This document shows, one piece after another, positions 49,501-53,704 of a stretch of 64,000 nucleotides of DNA. Below the pieces are notes generated by a model. The model saw only the letters and a list, made by a program, of their open reading frames with translations. It did no database searches and had not been told where the DNA came from. Both the position numbers and the translations under genes were made by a program. Positions within the stretch are counted from its first letter, which is position 1, and every line of letters begins with the position of its first letter. The DNA comes from Streptomyces rubrogriseus (lineage in GTDB: Bacteria; Actinomycetota; Actinomycetes; Streptomycetales; Streptomycetaceae): contig NZ_CP116256.1 of assembly GCF_027947575.1 (NCBI RefSeq), positions 3,286,001-3,350,000 of the forward strand, written 5' to 3'.

Positions 49501-50350
49501 CCGCGTGGTCGTCCTGCCGTTGGCCGAGAATCACACCGCGACCGACGTACCGGTGGCCGAAGAGGGGACCGAGCCCGCCGACGCATCGGTGCTCACCCCG
49601 GAACCGGCGCTCACCCCGGAACCGGCGCTCACCGAGGAGGCGGCGAGCGTCGAGCAGGCCGATCTCCTGGACCCGGAGCGGTTCCGTCAGCAGACCACGC
49701 ATCCGGCGGCGTCCGGCCTCCGGTCGCTGTCGCGGGTGGCGGATCTCGACCGGTTGCTGAACGAGTACGGGCGGATCGACGCCGACGACCACGCCCTTCG
49801 CGCGCGGGCGCTCGACCGGCTGGCGGACCGAGCCCGCGCCTACGCGACCACCACGAAGGACGAGACGCGCCGCCGGGTCGTCGGGCGACTCGCCGAGCAG
49901 GCCGGGGCCCGGGCCACCCGGTACCGGCGGCAGGCCGAACAGGCGTCCCCCGATCCCATGGACACGGCGTCCACCGGACCGCTCGGCTACCGCGAACGCA
50001 TCGCGCTGGCCAAGCGGACGTGGCAGGGGCCGGTGACCGAGGAGGTGGCACGACTGGAACGACTGCTGCTGGAGGCGGGCCCCGGCTCACGCTCGCTCGT
50101 CCTGGGAGCGGTCCCCGGCGACCAGGTGTGGGCGATGAACATCATGGGCGAGATCCGCTGGTTGGAGCAGTCCACGGCTCAGGTGACCCGGGCGCCGCAG
50201 ACTGCACAGGGCATCGTGCAGTCGATCGACCTCGATCCGCAGGCGCGGGTGATCAGGCCGGACCCTCGGCTGCTGGCCGCCGAGGCAGGCGGCGGAGCGG
50301 CCCGCTTCTGCGAACTGGTGCTGGGCGGGAACCTGAAGCACGTCGTCTGA
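31598..50350 (+). CDS. Giant (6250-aa) WXG100-headed multidomain protein, candidate T7SS substrate/toxin
   Basis: One uninterrupted ORF for roughly a 660-kDa protein. Residues 1-100 are a WXG100-like hairpin (GGWTGKAG at 40-47), followed by a hydrophobic stretch (98-150). Residues 205-600 are Pro/Gly/Thr-rich with 23-aa repeats. Next come helical modules (about 600-1130 and 1290-2380, several duplicated), a domain with Cys1716 (TMNGCAYAV) and His1733, an M35-like site H2634-E-A-T-H2638 with GTDD (to Asp2645) and NADSFAQF, a long beta-rich region (about 2950-4570), coiled helices, an OTU-like stretch with GDGNGFY (Gly4890 where Cys is expected), and a domain with HTLHETMD (5679-5686). Cys6238 near the C-terminus is the only other cysteine. 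The ATG has GAGGA 8 nt upstream. I believe similar giants are annotated as lonely Cys domain proteins in Streptomyces. Export by the adjacent EccC is inferred. Confidence 0.93.
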   Translation: MPVHYDDAHIRELGQLWISTGEMLQEAVGVMDGAVSSMAGGWTGKAGHAAELVWNGVADHNIRHALLEAGTVAVEIGQAIINYADELQKAIDEINRAALIGALTTIFGMVLGVASFGIGAVLARLTSLVGQLVQSIASSISRIAAAAANVGRAAAFTADSVLNAGVTLGTDLFAGWLGSKAGHGPMHIDWESEGINMGLGVWTGWGMGGVDILKGPNTAAGGKGLPNVSTPGPAPSPSKASSLSVPHAGNNIPNVGLPHVGDLAPFPNSVVQTNHAPPTGAGVTNPVSAAPGPNAGAPGTTTPLPGTVRPGQERPGTRTPGTARTDSPAPHPLPAPSADRTAGGGQPPHTVRPGQVHPEGTSPAVSGPTAPTAVRPGEVRTDGSTPAVTGPNAPVTPRPGEVRGGGSTPAATAPNAPVTPRPGNQLPHTAGNDLATGSGTPPAPVRSSPSTPQTPHAFLDGPRSAGLPDAPGVSPSPHGGAGAVRETTPAGPGGVPRTNSPRGEQNTPTATSHAPGSGETTPRNTVTSHPGNLQAPLAESAAGGGTTVHDAPQGAPHRGARPVEPGHEAAAVPARRDPAAQDTPGPQSPHTPAPDGGATPERQWHTYRQEHNERTLPVVEAEARLEFRGEELTASWNKAYDTFADNNVFGGTRVARDGHQMRNAHWQWRHDITQQFRAEVESTGRVSSEAFDRIVHDAKASAHNYIVRADQKERFAAVVKERIDSYKANRFGDGELLPDFQHAPTKSVFDKDLNRFVKDDSKLYGHPDDGTAAPGDPFRDRSHDYNVLEQYYLAKEAQLDGILDRYLHHGETGGELPARTGREIDTLVEGVFDDIGAIASRERDIRTATGEQFDDVVRWNSRGRDALSEDFVAKVRQDFEYDLRTDHDLVFRHGDGAGARALWDLRTSRAIDELPGRIAKEHFVRGRVAEETAFAQNHLSQLGEDFLGRFGEGGRERVVAEYLDAVRATAQRHFDERLDGPARAGETAAEWSGARDDLRTSLPDRIRHEGDLQAVVGEAAHAFHEIAGHPGSTEAFPLHEDTLGRLGNDFRTERATRYDELFAPEGHRTSAWLSHESRAEDGFQARLDDLRDGDFMPELRSWSYPVFQDWRAASAPSGEGHPAARPGTPDRPVSMDGDAAPGHRTSTPAHDAASEAPAPAPSRTPAPPRPDPAAHTQVSAQPQTEPSAPVHTRLEAQAPPRTRTEPPTQTDAAPQPLGTRDQAAPAQVTLDRDAAGAPGTAVRTPDVSAHTSERQHRAQQPAQALRQDEPRPLDEGFGRPTAVPHHAVPSVDPAELAKTIRGVLAERGIEDLPSGRLHRAHEDLLNVGILTPRSTLAERASVVAEFVTESERLTEAVNDELGARAGRPVTYEEVGDAAWQLASETGEGFTSLSVPAQVEAIADHILGTPRQDRAETTAARTVDKGKAVDRGRDADPQERTGEPVDGFDQDRALRELQAQDPLLRDLTPGELRDAFRIQEHTDPAVAGAERLTRLHHLGRIGRELHLHGVEAAWDLAGRLSEHGDRTGLFGGSSEPAATSTAGQPADPPGTTQTAAQAHFAHPEAHLSADPKSFLGTHVLSLDMKTGLETHAPGLGPKDLDDFINALSILPGHAGHLSEHRFVLSQRGVDTAGKAVFALAPAVEWYVGHYGTDRFSFHEDTVLPAPRPEGEYVNAVFVPYLTRGSEDYAENVGHADVLAHPGLSDPRLVLTPTMNGCAYAVTPSTREGRITVWHYQSPDTKMPAPVVFRREQRPTDWYGAGEYYGGVAEGELFEVANVMAYGRDGWEIVSQETHTGATDTTTTLARVRSRAVHTEPGHELTYTKTAYQSLVHSELHDWDLPQALRNIEGVRPQGPDTQMLRALHDRIAAHIQGEIDRLGAPTTFDELRGLADTFSNGRAALKTDLEEQVARAAAEAASWATTEKTKAAVTTRRDHAERMVDQFVNRPGQDWIEQLRGESAPEHPRTTAASYQRKARTELNSALSTVNIEINRALGAKPQGTVAKTVSDLATSVRGQIGREIDRLGRAQDFTVLRGLADRFAAERGDLRLTGEAEYHARTRLEKDRKQVERFLPLVRSILDALVTPRLEDWIKGLREETTAVTRASAWQRLPHDEQTELGRQVQNRLPRGVREDAFFDLRVRDAYDGLDDAVRNGPPAGRADRIADTLYGGPRNPDVDDLFVHSVNDLLTGMGREGVSAWRVHQTHRSLETSRGTAFSRGNSVFRAEAVANHLAGLPHTARPGGSRDDFEQQQPQEPRTDYTRVVGKGKGVAQDQVDEDPEFVQGSASSGRLLEADRERVTLDQALREAYEDEPLLHGLPLDATREAFRIRQSEGPWVPGVRQRERLRELADIGRELHRNGPEAARELAARLARDGGRADTDRRAPVSQQPPQAVGPTATENFHVPVTVWRYDRTALPHTHTGQQGSGLWRDVRNPSRTATSEQLGLGPGHREHGDQFDEVTDRAYGSGNVNITTLGEIAAPDRWANTVRRVLPDAKRRVELALRELRATDGAPRGALLDALTSSFPLFQRTTPQEAAPLLAHLTEVLERVAAGLDSGTATVTLVGRTSYHLAAALAEKAGAVGWVDPAARDVTGRLLDPHRMKRDEIAPVFARKGPIHLTKANDKDWDLAWTLVHEATHRYAGTDDYQYSSYEMERVEDALGAPRPENRQARDPMTYTGADESVLPAKQHNWYAMGRRSLMNADSFAQFVMTLTGERHAGLGRWYAGPGVSRVLGLDADLAQRVNRRLTRLGHEPVDAERAVEAYRELGSGGDAFAHLDFRARVERTARHIAGLGSDLRPGGAKTDGHGAVGTASAGTPERLLGSAPLETVPEVDETPDAVTETLAATTRPATIGVDLEERRPPRLDRELPPAPTTTGPVRFSDGTRLPVQMAEGVGTRLTELPPDVVRRSFAFGQSNPRLRGIDQVVAELGRELATRESTRPAPPRGQKQGAPLLLEQVSRALRDDTRGFFGDGKTFGYRTANGRTRVLRVTARPYGTWERFTFGFANPVKNDVMRRSTTTGGQVKANGTSFGLSPSVPLGPLKSFLSPWARLHAQVNFGKQVKYNQQRQVINQTESRASDTSNLHVDDVWYEFSVQDRRGRPVDLNGEAITEGDPNRQAAGFGFAVRDGLTVRIPDSMTSGAPPAGELPERMTMTGEARYRLVITEDFGPVGHIHDWVVEQAGVGPGTVAAERIGAFFSSSGFHAMSRALNSGPVFTPPLLGGTHGADPLGAFSVRVESGEAVLISETKAAELRDITQSTSRNERQVGKVRAVDVGAVLGPAFQLFELGGGALNLRAQAGLTARYAAARNRGTVSGGTAALKIAGQAKTTDTGLYLVHKRITVTAPPNKRAAPLRSGPGEGGRPGRLRKHSPRNWSEEPATRVFDTYAIERITRTEARRLAGLDKTPERTTPEPPAPRYLTENDPATLGMSRVEEFTFTDGSVSRVVDGRTVTFPEHFADAVLKEVGRAYPDLVAPLRELNPDNPRWRGADHFKTVLNNTLEIYNQLAHHSLATNVETMLTTGLRIDLVESAPLSRGHRYVWIDAKLTGRRYEGDQQDLRVRFSAPGTEVVGGQRSGSRGGQAGVEGLLSLSDTTPGEVGGVLQTGTLSAGVRAGGRTESESGYGMSAANEQMSYNTGGSHLYSYDLRLDAKRGGYSRPRRWMRGLVLLNVLGTQPFVFGEPESPLFTPRPGTEAAGLGRVLLSVPVEHTPAVTSAPTARTASGPRTQNVPATQNVPETAPEMTRQEALDLALGTGRALEDAAGREASVLAPHPHQTVSVTSGPEVTRALETTLDKATGRSWTAGRKGAPVHDAAIQLTDSKTLRANHDQADTPMGWRAPELWAAAPYLNRSTWLAHRTTVLPGLTALTRAETINSDSVVGGTLQASGRSARTSTLFLGGQLGFRRTHDAGTGVTGTYGLLVSPYRRDLSASLTVQRSAVTEVTRRDGGRHVLVAASLLHEFAAASDRLGTWAHRVPHLPTSLASAAGSRVVVPDGLLVHVPEKHAHRLGALEDAFGDVPLYKQRSWSPFPWLRGAFGGWPVNPLNTAAALKRFEEQLAPLGLTTQDREQLRRLVSGRVMRAMGKEMSGGTGASVPARIGRWGAEWAETWVGHRQVRLRAQLVPVPTTRDDFGGLGHGVELEEARHAVESVQRAEGRSTGRTIGMAVTEGARTGDTSVPMAGPSYTQTGSSTQTRAQTRSEGTVDISTVAISQAHGEYATQYELRLDLEITDSAAATPKPARHGGAERAQEAAGDWWRAWAGRRKHSISVQQNVGQLIEHLPMSLMRPDPRLTEEEAAAASTADRFDPLAPPELDEHAQPHRAELPRAFGAGGWHDVAHPGSDPRTRPFEMPEQGFSVRGIVGLEGLHAAGTLALGAAYDASLPVPEHGPLGPDLLARARNTPLTRAGSGPAQSLEDGTSNGALAAFYGHTLTPDGYQVAGLTDRGFWGGADGSLTLYSKPDLSGARLLTVTDGAKFEHAHRSTHGAGASADRAGAAEHVLHAGPTTTSPALGTNQMGSGSGAQGLDSATSGQTAEHLASVNTKPDKARTFLFAIPTTWMSVAHVRHHVKDSAPARFVRSAFGNPQRLPQAVETEAKVLAWVREDVARQLGLIDDTLFPAEVSASWDAVADAEQAWITADEDYWELRRGDGFERETALIAAERAVSELNGGEPLPAPSVEDARAALDAAEREDAFAEPAHDGWAEVRDRRIELARAQVARAVADQRLNEVKEDLEALRAHAEGLAITYAEVREATDRLTNWHQLNATPQGRVQLQDSPAPPRAVFTRHAAPEPASRKPSAAVPQAPDTQSPKVRAQEREPSSAAATGEQEGETRPAYSAAPWQRGQDGGGSLQDRRFDAASDHRGLTATGPDGRRVFFDLHRPEGDGNGFYAAVLAAGGSRTGDPARLAAQVARSSHIPDGLGLDPRAVFHTREVAAALDRAFRDEPGLRERIRERMSADGGRLPRALRSRLTPQEIRGLVRRNLLTARGWDAETAAAAAGATARTLAVDLTVVEENGTHTSYPGAVDGTAGPLPEVTVYRRGDAYLAAVPRTAPTAVTEATAGRRALRRVRLARAAAMRDTLTRSAPAERLDAMAEFATAAQGLAEAFTRRAAFQERIDGAGSSADPHSAAAPAQVLDSALTRFDAAERRMEEVGLGDLSGRDDPLLPAELSELPAPRFLALMERAGQVLGSPAVVVGAEREAREAADTYRAATIAVAAELLQGDESSARALAADLSEQLGTSRERLPGGAVVVGGHDLTVEFWETARDLQEGLERDLEQLRAQLDRRIQEANAPKTGRSVRSRVSGWFGTRSRPVGPVLDAAEEIEEIRDEIAALPADVLREQRKHLADVVRHIERRLENEYRQQLFDEREWQDFRADRDRIRRRLSRLIVEPTGHRGHHDLLSRSVGGHPDFGAKRQDIKVDTYSDLALGVMGWIAAKPNRHAEKELALRVQSEGRVEPLLDVLLTRVHTHVRGLRDGPRMLAEMEAGVSHADGTPLGAYLRHFDRRNLPEELTHLATTVGDRGGMAGVLRDPAAFGFRDKMMVLHDLMEYFKASSHYPKTYGSGQLPEDTLHDQQATVLVDAAGRRTHSSAHRAQNVLGDGTRHPSTRDEHAPSTVLARELRIPVWAGQSNTAMRMFNLARWAGASRHEIAAEAWGIFAFWRLHYDHRERLAYHTLHETMDVASNFGVPYSLADRAAGLADVSVEAALTEMETKAADLALLATQVGRAVRVLSDREVSERVGQALDELDPAIRTMSSSAAEIERGVRTLRPRAAERLTGPDVRTLTELLDNERTGLAALRTVERHAPVVTTALQGGSREHGLDPRAEGWETGRGITLMAPRFGLLEREQEQALTGPAPRGGKTTEEFRTFSRPYPHASRSYRYEVGTAGTLVLPDGSVLTGDWTRFGDDFLHGQGFVLRGDHGWIGRVLNRDELRAVLPADPARYRLTADESRMYLVPVGQPGRVVVLPLAENHTATDVPVAEEGTEPADASVLTPEPALTPEPALTEEAASVEQADLLDPERFRQQTTHPAASGLRSLSRVADLDRLLNEYGRIDADDHALRARALDRLADRARAYATTTKDETRRRVVGRLAEQAGARATRYRRQAEQASPDPMDTASTGPLGYRERIALAKRTWQGPVTEEVARLERLLLEAGPGSRSLVLGAVPGDQVWAMNIMGEIRWLEQSTAQVTRAPQTAQGIVQSIDLDPQARVIRPDPRLLAAEAGGGAARFCELVLGGNLKHVV
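32645..32851 (+). repeat. Three tandem 69-bp repeats in the giant gene linker
   Basis: Three copies of a 23-codon unit of the form RPGEV-R-x-x-GSTPA-x-T-x-PNAPV, the first copy more diverged. They lie in the Pro/Gly-rich linker after the N-terminal ESX-like domain. Confidence 0.85.
49591..49626 (+). repeat. 18-bp direct repeat (two copies) in the giant gene
   Basis: GCTCACCCCGGAACCGGC occurs twice in tandem, followed by a partial third copy. It encodes the Leu-Thr-Pro-Glu-Pro-Ala hexapeptide repeat in an acidic linker near residue 6000. Confidence 0.85.
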
Positions 50351-50355
50351 GGAAA

Positions 50356-50382
50356 GGCCCCCGGCGCGAAAACGCCGGGGCC
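50356..50382 (+). terminator. Terminator after the giant gene
   Basis: GGCCCCCGGCG (50356-50366) pairs with CGCCGGGGCC (50373-50382) with one bulged C and a CGAAAA loop, 5 nt after the stop. It is a strong GC hairpin that would also serve the converging YbaB gene. Confidence 0.85.
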
Positions 50383-50453
50383 GCCCGGACCGTGGGAGGT
50401 CCAAGGTGGCCCCGGCGCCGTGGTGACGCGCTGCCGTGCGAGGTCGCGGCCGA

Positions 50454-50789
50454 TCAGCCGGGGAAGTTCCCGAGCTGGGAGTCGAGTGACTTCAGCAGCG
50501 GCACGAAGTGCTCCTCGTGCCGCACCGCCAGCGCCCGCTGGGCCTCCCGTACGGCGGCCAGGACCAGGTCGGCCAGGCCCTGGGCGTTGTCCGGGGCGGC
50601 CACGGCCGGGGTGATCCGAAGGTCGGTGAGTACACCGTTGCTGTCGACCGTGGCCTTCACCACGCCGCCCCCTGCCGTGCCCTGCACGGTCACCGAGCTG
50701 AACTCCTCCTGGGCACGGGCCAGGTCCTGCTGGAGCTGCCGGGTGTTGTCGAGGAGTTTCTCAAGGCCGGGGCCGCCGTCGAGGTTCAC
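50454..50789 (-). CDS. YbaB/EbfC-family nucleoid-associated protein
   Basis: A 111-aa small DNA-binding protein of the YbaB/EbfC family. Helix 1 is LEKLLDNTRQLQQDLARAQE; the central strands are VTVQGTAGGGVVKATVDSNG and LTDLRITPAVA; the C-terminal helix is GLADLVLAAVREAQRALAV, the usual order of the fold. YbaB proteins bind DNA as dimers and affect nucleoid structure or expression. In Streptomyces ESX regions such genes often accompany large secreted proteins, though why is unknown. The GTG at 50789 gives the expected N-terminus. The ORF upstream of it overlaps the lectin gene end and is not credible. It lies 59 bp downstream of the lectin gene and is probably co-transcribed with it. Confidence 0.88.
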   Translation of the reverse strand: MNLDGGPGLEKLLDNTRQLQQDLARAQEEFSSVTVQGTAGGGVVKATVDSNGVLTDLRITPAVAAPDNAQGLADLVLAAVREAQRALAVRHEEHFVPLLKSLDSQLGNFPG

Positions 50790-50848
50790 GTCTGCGTTCC
50801 GATCGTGTAAGGGCCGGTTCGGGGATGGGGCGCTGGCCCGGCGTCGGG

Positions 50849-51811
50849 TCAGCGCTTGCTCCACTTCTGGTTGTCGGTGCCGTAGCAGGTCCAGAGCTGG
50901 AGTTTCGTGCCGTTGGCGGTGTGCTTGTCGGTGATGTCGACGCACTTGCCGATCGCGGTGTTCACCAGGTCGTGGGCCTTGTTCACCTTGAACTTCTGGG
51001 CCCAGCCGCCGTTGCACCGGGCGAGCTGGACGGGGGTGCCGCTGCCGTCGGAGGCGCCCGCCAGGTCCATGCAGAGGCCGTACATCCGAGCCGTGCCGTC
51101 GGAACGGAAGTCGACCTTCTGGGAGGAGCTGCCGTCACAGTCCCAGATCTGCAGGCGGGTGCCGTCCTTGGCGGCCGGCGCGGAGATGCAGCGACCGCTG
51201 TCGTGGCTGTATACGGAGACGCCCGGCGCCGCGTCCGACTGAACCCGCTGGGTGCTGTCCTGCGTGGTCGTGCCGGGCGAATCGCCCGAGGACGAACCAC
51301 CGTTGGATGCGCCCGAGGCCGAACCCGGTCCGGAGGCGGGACCGGTGCCTGCCGGGGCCGACGGGGGGTGCGCGGCTCCCGGCGGGTCCGCGACGTCGCC
51401 ACCGATGCCACCGGATTCCTTCGTGACCGGCAGGCCGTGGGAGCCGCCGCCCGAACCGCCGCCCGAACCGCCGGTGCCGGGCGCGACAGCCCTGCCACCA
51501 TCCGACTTGCCCCGCGCCGAAGCGGTGTTGTGCGGTGCGCGAGCCGAGGCGGCCGGTGAGACGACGTCGGCCGCCGCGGTCTTCTTCTTGTCGGCCGAGT
51601 CGGACGAGTCCGACGGGAGGTTGGCGACGGCGAAGACGACCAGGACCGCTACCGCGGTGAGGGCGCCTGCGGCGACCAGCCACTTCCATGGCCGGGGGCG
51701 TGGGTTGGTGCCTTGTGAGGACTTCGTCGTGCGCCGGACGAACGCATCGGCGAAGCGCGAGGAGGCCCCGTCCAGGAGCGAAGGGTCCTGCGAGTTGGAT
51801 TGGGGAGGCAC
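50849..51811 (-). CDS. Membrane-anchored ricin-type beta-trefoil lectin
   Basis: A 320-aa protein with a cytoplasmic N-terminus (45 residues), a single membrane helix WLVAAGALTAVAVLVVFAVA, an external Ser/Gly/Pro-rich linker of about 130 residues, and a C-terminal RICIN domain (about 195-320). The QxW-type repeats show as LQIWDCDGSSSQKVDF, VQLARCNGGWAQKFKV and LQLWTCYGTDNQKW, with paired cysteines. Such domains bind galactose-like or other sugars, so it may hold or recognise glycans at the cell surface. The GTG at 51811 has AGGAG 6 nt upstream. It shares its transcript with the YbaB gene and closes the T7SS island. Confidence 0.9.
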   Translation of the reverse strand: MPPQSNSQDPSLLDGASSRFADAFVRRTTKSSQGTNPRPRPWKWLVAAGALTAVAVLVVFAVANLPSDSSDSADKKKTAAADVVSPAASARAPHNTASARGKSDGGRAVAPGTGGSGGGSGGGSHGLPVTKESGGIGGDVADPPGAAHPPSAPAGTGPASGPGSASGASNGGSSSGDSPGTTTQDSTQRVQSDAAPGVSVYSHDSGRCISAPAAKDGTRLQIWDCDGSSSQKVDFRSDGTARMYGLCMDLAGASDGSGTPVQLARCNGGWAQKFKVNKAHDLVNTAIGKCVDITDKHTANGTKLQLWTCYGTDNQKWSKR

Positions 51812-51907
51812 TCAGTCTCCTGTGAACTCGGAAACCACGGAGCGGTCATGGAAAGATGATGAGCCGACTGTCGCAGCGTAGCTTAGCGTTCGAGCGCCGT
51901 ACGACGC

Positions 51908-51916
51908 ACACGGTGT
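51908..51916. promoter_or_regulatory. ACACGGTGT dyad motif, copy 5
   Basis: ACACGGTGT within CACACGGTGTG (51907-51917), about 95 bp upstream of the lectin gene start. It is a possible operator for the lectin-YbaB transcript. Confidence 0.4.
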
Positions 51917-51972
51917 GATGGTGTCTTCGGTCCCTCCCTGACCGGCGATCACAACAGTGTTCACCCAGTGTT

Positions 51973-52529
51973 GTGCCCGACGCCAAGCCGGCCCTGGACG
52001 CCCCGGCGACCTGACGGGCCTGGCGGCCCTCGTCTGGGTGTTCAACCCGGCCTTCGGACTGGCCCTGGTGCTGCCCGGCCTCGTGCCGCACTTCCTCACC
52101 GGCGGCGCGGCCGATGTCTACGGCAACGCCACCGGCGGACGCCGAGGCGCCGCGTTCGGCTCCCTTCTCAACGGTCTGCTGATCACGTTCCTGCCGGCGA
52201 TCCTGCTCAAGGCGCTCGGCTCGTTCGGAGAGGCCAACACGACTTTCGGCGACGCCGACTTCGGCTGGTTCGGTGCCGTGCTCGGCAGCATCGGCAAGCT
52301 CGACGGAACCGTGGGTCTGATCGGCCTGCTGATCTTCGGTCTGCTCATCCTGGCCGGTGCCTGGATCATGCAGACGAAGGTCGTCGACCCTGGCTGGAAT
52401 CCGGGCGGTGGCGTCACCGCAGCGCCCGCGGAAGCGGACACAGTCGTTCCCGCACAGGCGGCGGGGGTGGCGACGTACGCGACGATCACCCCGCCGCGCG
52501 GCGCTCCCACACCACCGCCCGCTCCCTGA
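51973..52529 (+). pseudogene. Remnant of a PTS ascorbate-type IIC permease (UlaA/SgaT-like)
   Basis: The C-terminal third of an UlaA-like PTS membrane subunit. GLAALVWVFNPAFGLALVLP, LVPHFLTGGAADVYGNATGG and GGRRGAAFGSLLNGLLITFL match the family's second half, and the C-terminus extends through GLIGLLIFGLLILAGAWIMQ to PAP and a stop at 52527-52529. Just upstream in another frame lies PDAKPALDAP, which looks like the family's earlier PALDAP segment, so the middle has been deleted with a frame change and the N-terminal half is gone. No PTS IIA or IIB gene is nearby. It is not functional as a transporter. Confidence 0.75.
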
Positions 52530-52599
52530 GCGGTCGTTGGTGGACGCCCGTGGGCTGCGTGCCGTGTCGGCGTGGTGATCGGGGCACGGTCCGAGCTGC

Positions 52600-52634
52600 G
52601 CGGGCAGACTGCGTTGTCCGCGCAGCCTGCCCGC
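52600..52634. terminator. Terminator between the UlaA remnant and the MBL gene
   Basis: GCGGGCAG (52600-52607) pairs with CTGCCCGC (52627-52634), with an inner CTGCG/CGCAG stem. It lies just past the stop of the minus-strand MBL-fold gene. Confidence 0.7.
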
Positions 52635-52691
52635 ATCCGCCCCGCCCCGCCCAGGCCCTGAGGCCGACGGAACCGGCAGCGATGTCGAGAC

Positions 52692-53603
52692 TCAGTAGTC
52701 CCAGACCGTCGGCACGAAGCGGAAGGCATTGCCGGCGGCCGCCACGTGGCAGACGGACGGGAACGGGAGATGGCTGGCCATCAGGTGCTCGCCGCTCGCC
52801 GCCATTTCATTCAGCAGACGCATCCGGACCCGTGCCGACTCCTCGGGGTCGTGTTCGAAACCGTTGTACCAGCCGGGCTGATCGAACCCGCACTGGAACA
52901 CAGCGTCACCGGCGAAGGTCAGCCGCTCCCCACCCGACTCCAGACGGACGATGCTGTGACCGGGAGTGTGACCGCCGGTGCGCTCAACCAGAACTCCGGG
53001 CGCCACCTCGAACTCGGTCTCGAAGGGGTGCAACTGGCCGCGGTAGACATCCAGGAACCGCGCGGCGGTCGTTACGAGCGTCTCGGGCACCGGCGCCGGC
53101 ATGGCGGTGCGGGAGAAGTCGGGCGCCTGCCAGAACTCGGCTTCGGCGGCGGCCAAGTGGACCCGGAGGTCCTTGCGCAGACGGCCCCTCAGGCCCTCGA
53201 CGAGCAGTCCCCCGATGTGGTCCATGTGCAAGTGGGTGAGCACCACGTCGGTCACGGACGCGGGATCGATCCCGGCGGCGTCCAACCGCATCGCCAACTG
53301 CCCTGCCCGGGGGAAGCCCGGGAACTCCGTACCCAGCCCGGAGTCGATGAGGATGGTTCGGTCCCCACTGCGGACCACGGACACGTTCAGCGGGTAGTCG
53401 ATCACCTCGGGCGGGAGGAAGTTGTCACGGAGCCAGGCCGACAGCTTGGCTTTGTCGGCATTGGTGGCCAGCGTCGCAGGGTTGATCGACAGCACCCCGT
53501 CGCTGAACACTGTTACATCGATGTCGCCGACCTTGAGCGCGTAGCGCGACGGAACTGCCTCGTCCCTCATTGCGTCCGGGCGTGCGACGTTGATCTGGTT
53601 CAT
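52692..53603 (-). CDS. MBL-fold metallo-hydrolase
   Basis: A 303-aa metallo-beta-lactamase-fold hydrolase. The zinc motif is THLHMDHIGG (HxHxDH), the third-His region is GGHTPGHS, the Asp ligand is in LTFAGDAVFQ, and the last His is in MASHLPFPS. The order and length fit the lactonase/arylsulfatase-like MBL group (AHL lactonase-type) common in actinobacteria. The substrate is unknown. No signal peptide is present, so it is cytoplasmic. The ATG at 53603 is supported by the conserved start of the domain and by a purine-rich AAAGGA upstream. A promoter signature of the ECF41-like type lies 75-100 bp upstream. Confidence 0.92.
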   Translation of the reverse strand: MNQINVARPDAMRDEAVPSRYALKVGDIDVTVFSDGVLSINPATLATNADKAKLSAWLRDNFLPPEVIDYPLNVSVVRSGDRTILIDSGLGTEFPGFPRAGQLAMRLDAAGIDPASVTDVVLTHLHMDHIGGLLVEGLRGRLRKDLRVHLAAAEAEFWQAPDFSRTAMPAPVPETLVTTAARFLDVYRGQLHPFETEFEVAPGVLVERTGGHTPGHSIVRLESGGERLTFAGDAVFQCGFDQPGWYNGFEHDPEESARVRMRLLNEMAASGEHLMASHLPFPSVCHVAAAGNAFRFVPTVWDY

Positions 53604-53677
53604 GTGATCGTCCTTTGGCAAGCGTCGACAGAAGTCACGACGAAGTGACGAGGCCACTGCGGCCCTACTCTCTCCGT

Positions 53678-53704
53678 GACAGTTCAAGAGCAGCGCTTGT
53701 GACG
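53678..53704 (-). promoter_or_regulatory. ECF41-like promoter candidate for the MBL gene
   Basis: Minus strand CGTCACA (53704-53698), 16 nt, TGTC (53681-53678). It has the same form as the ABM promoter candidate. The rest of the 466-bp gap 53604-54069 has no intact gene. A minus-strand frame reading AFHAVDDVDQYPKAVHAALT (near 53870-53930) may be a decayed coding fragment. Confidence 0.5.
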
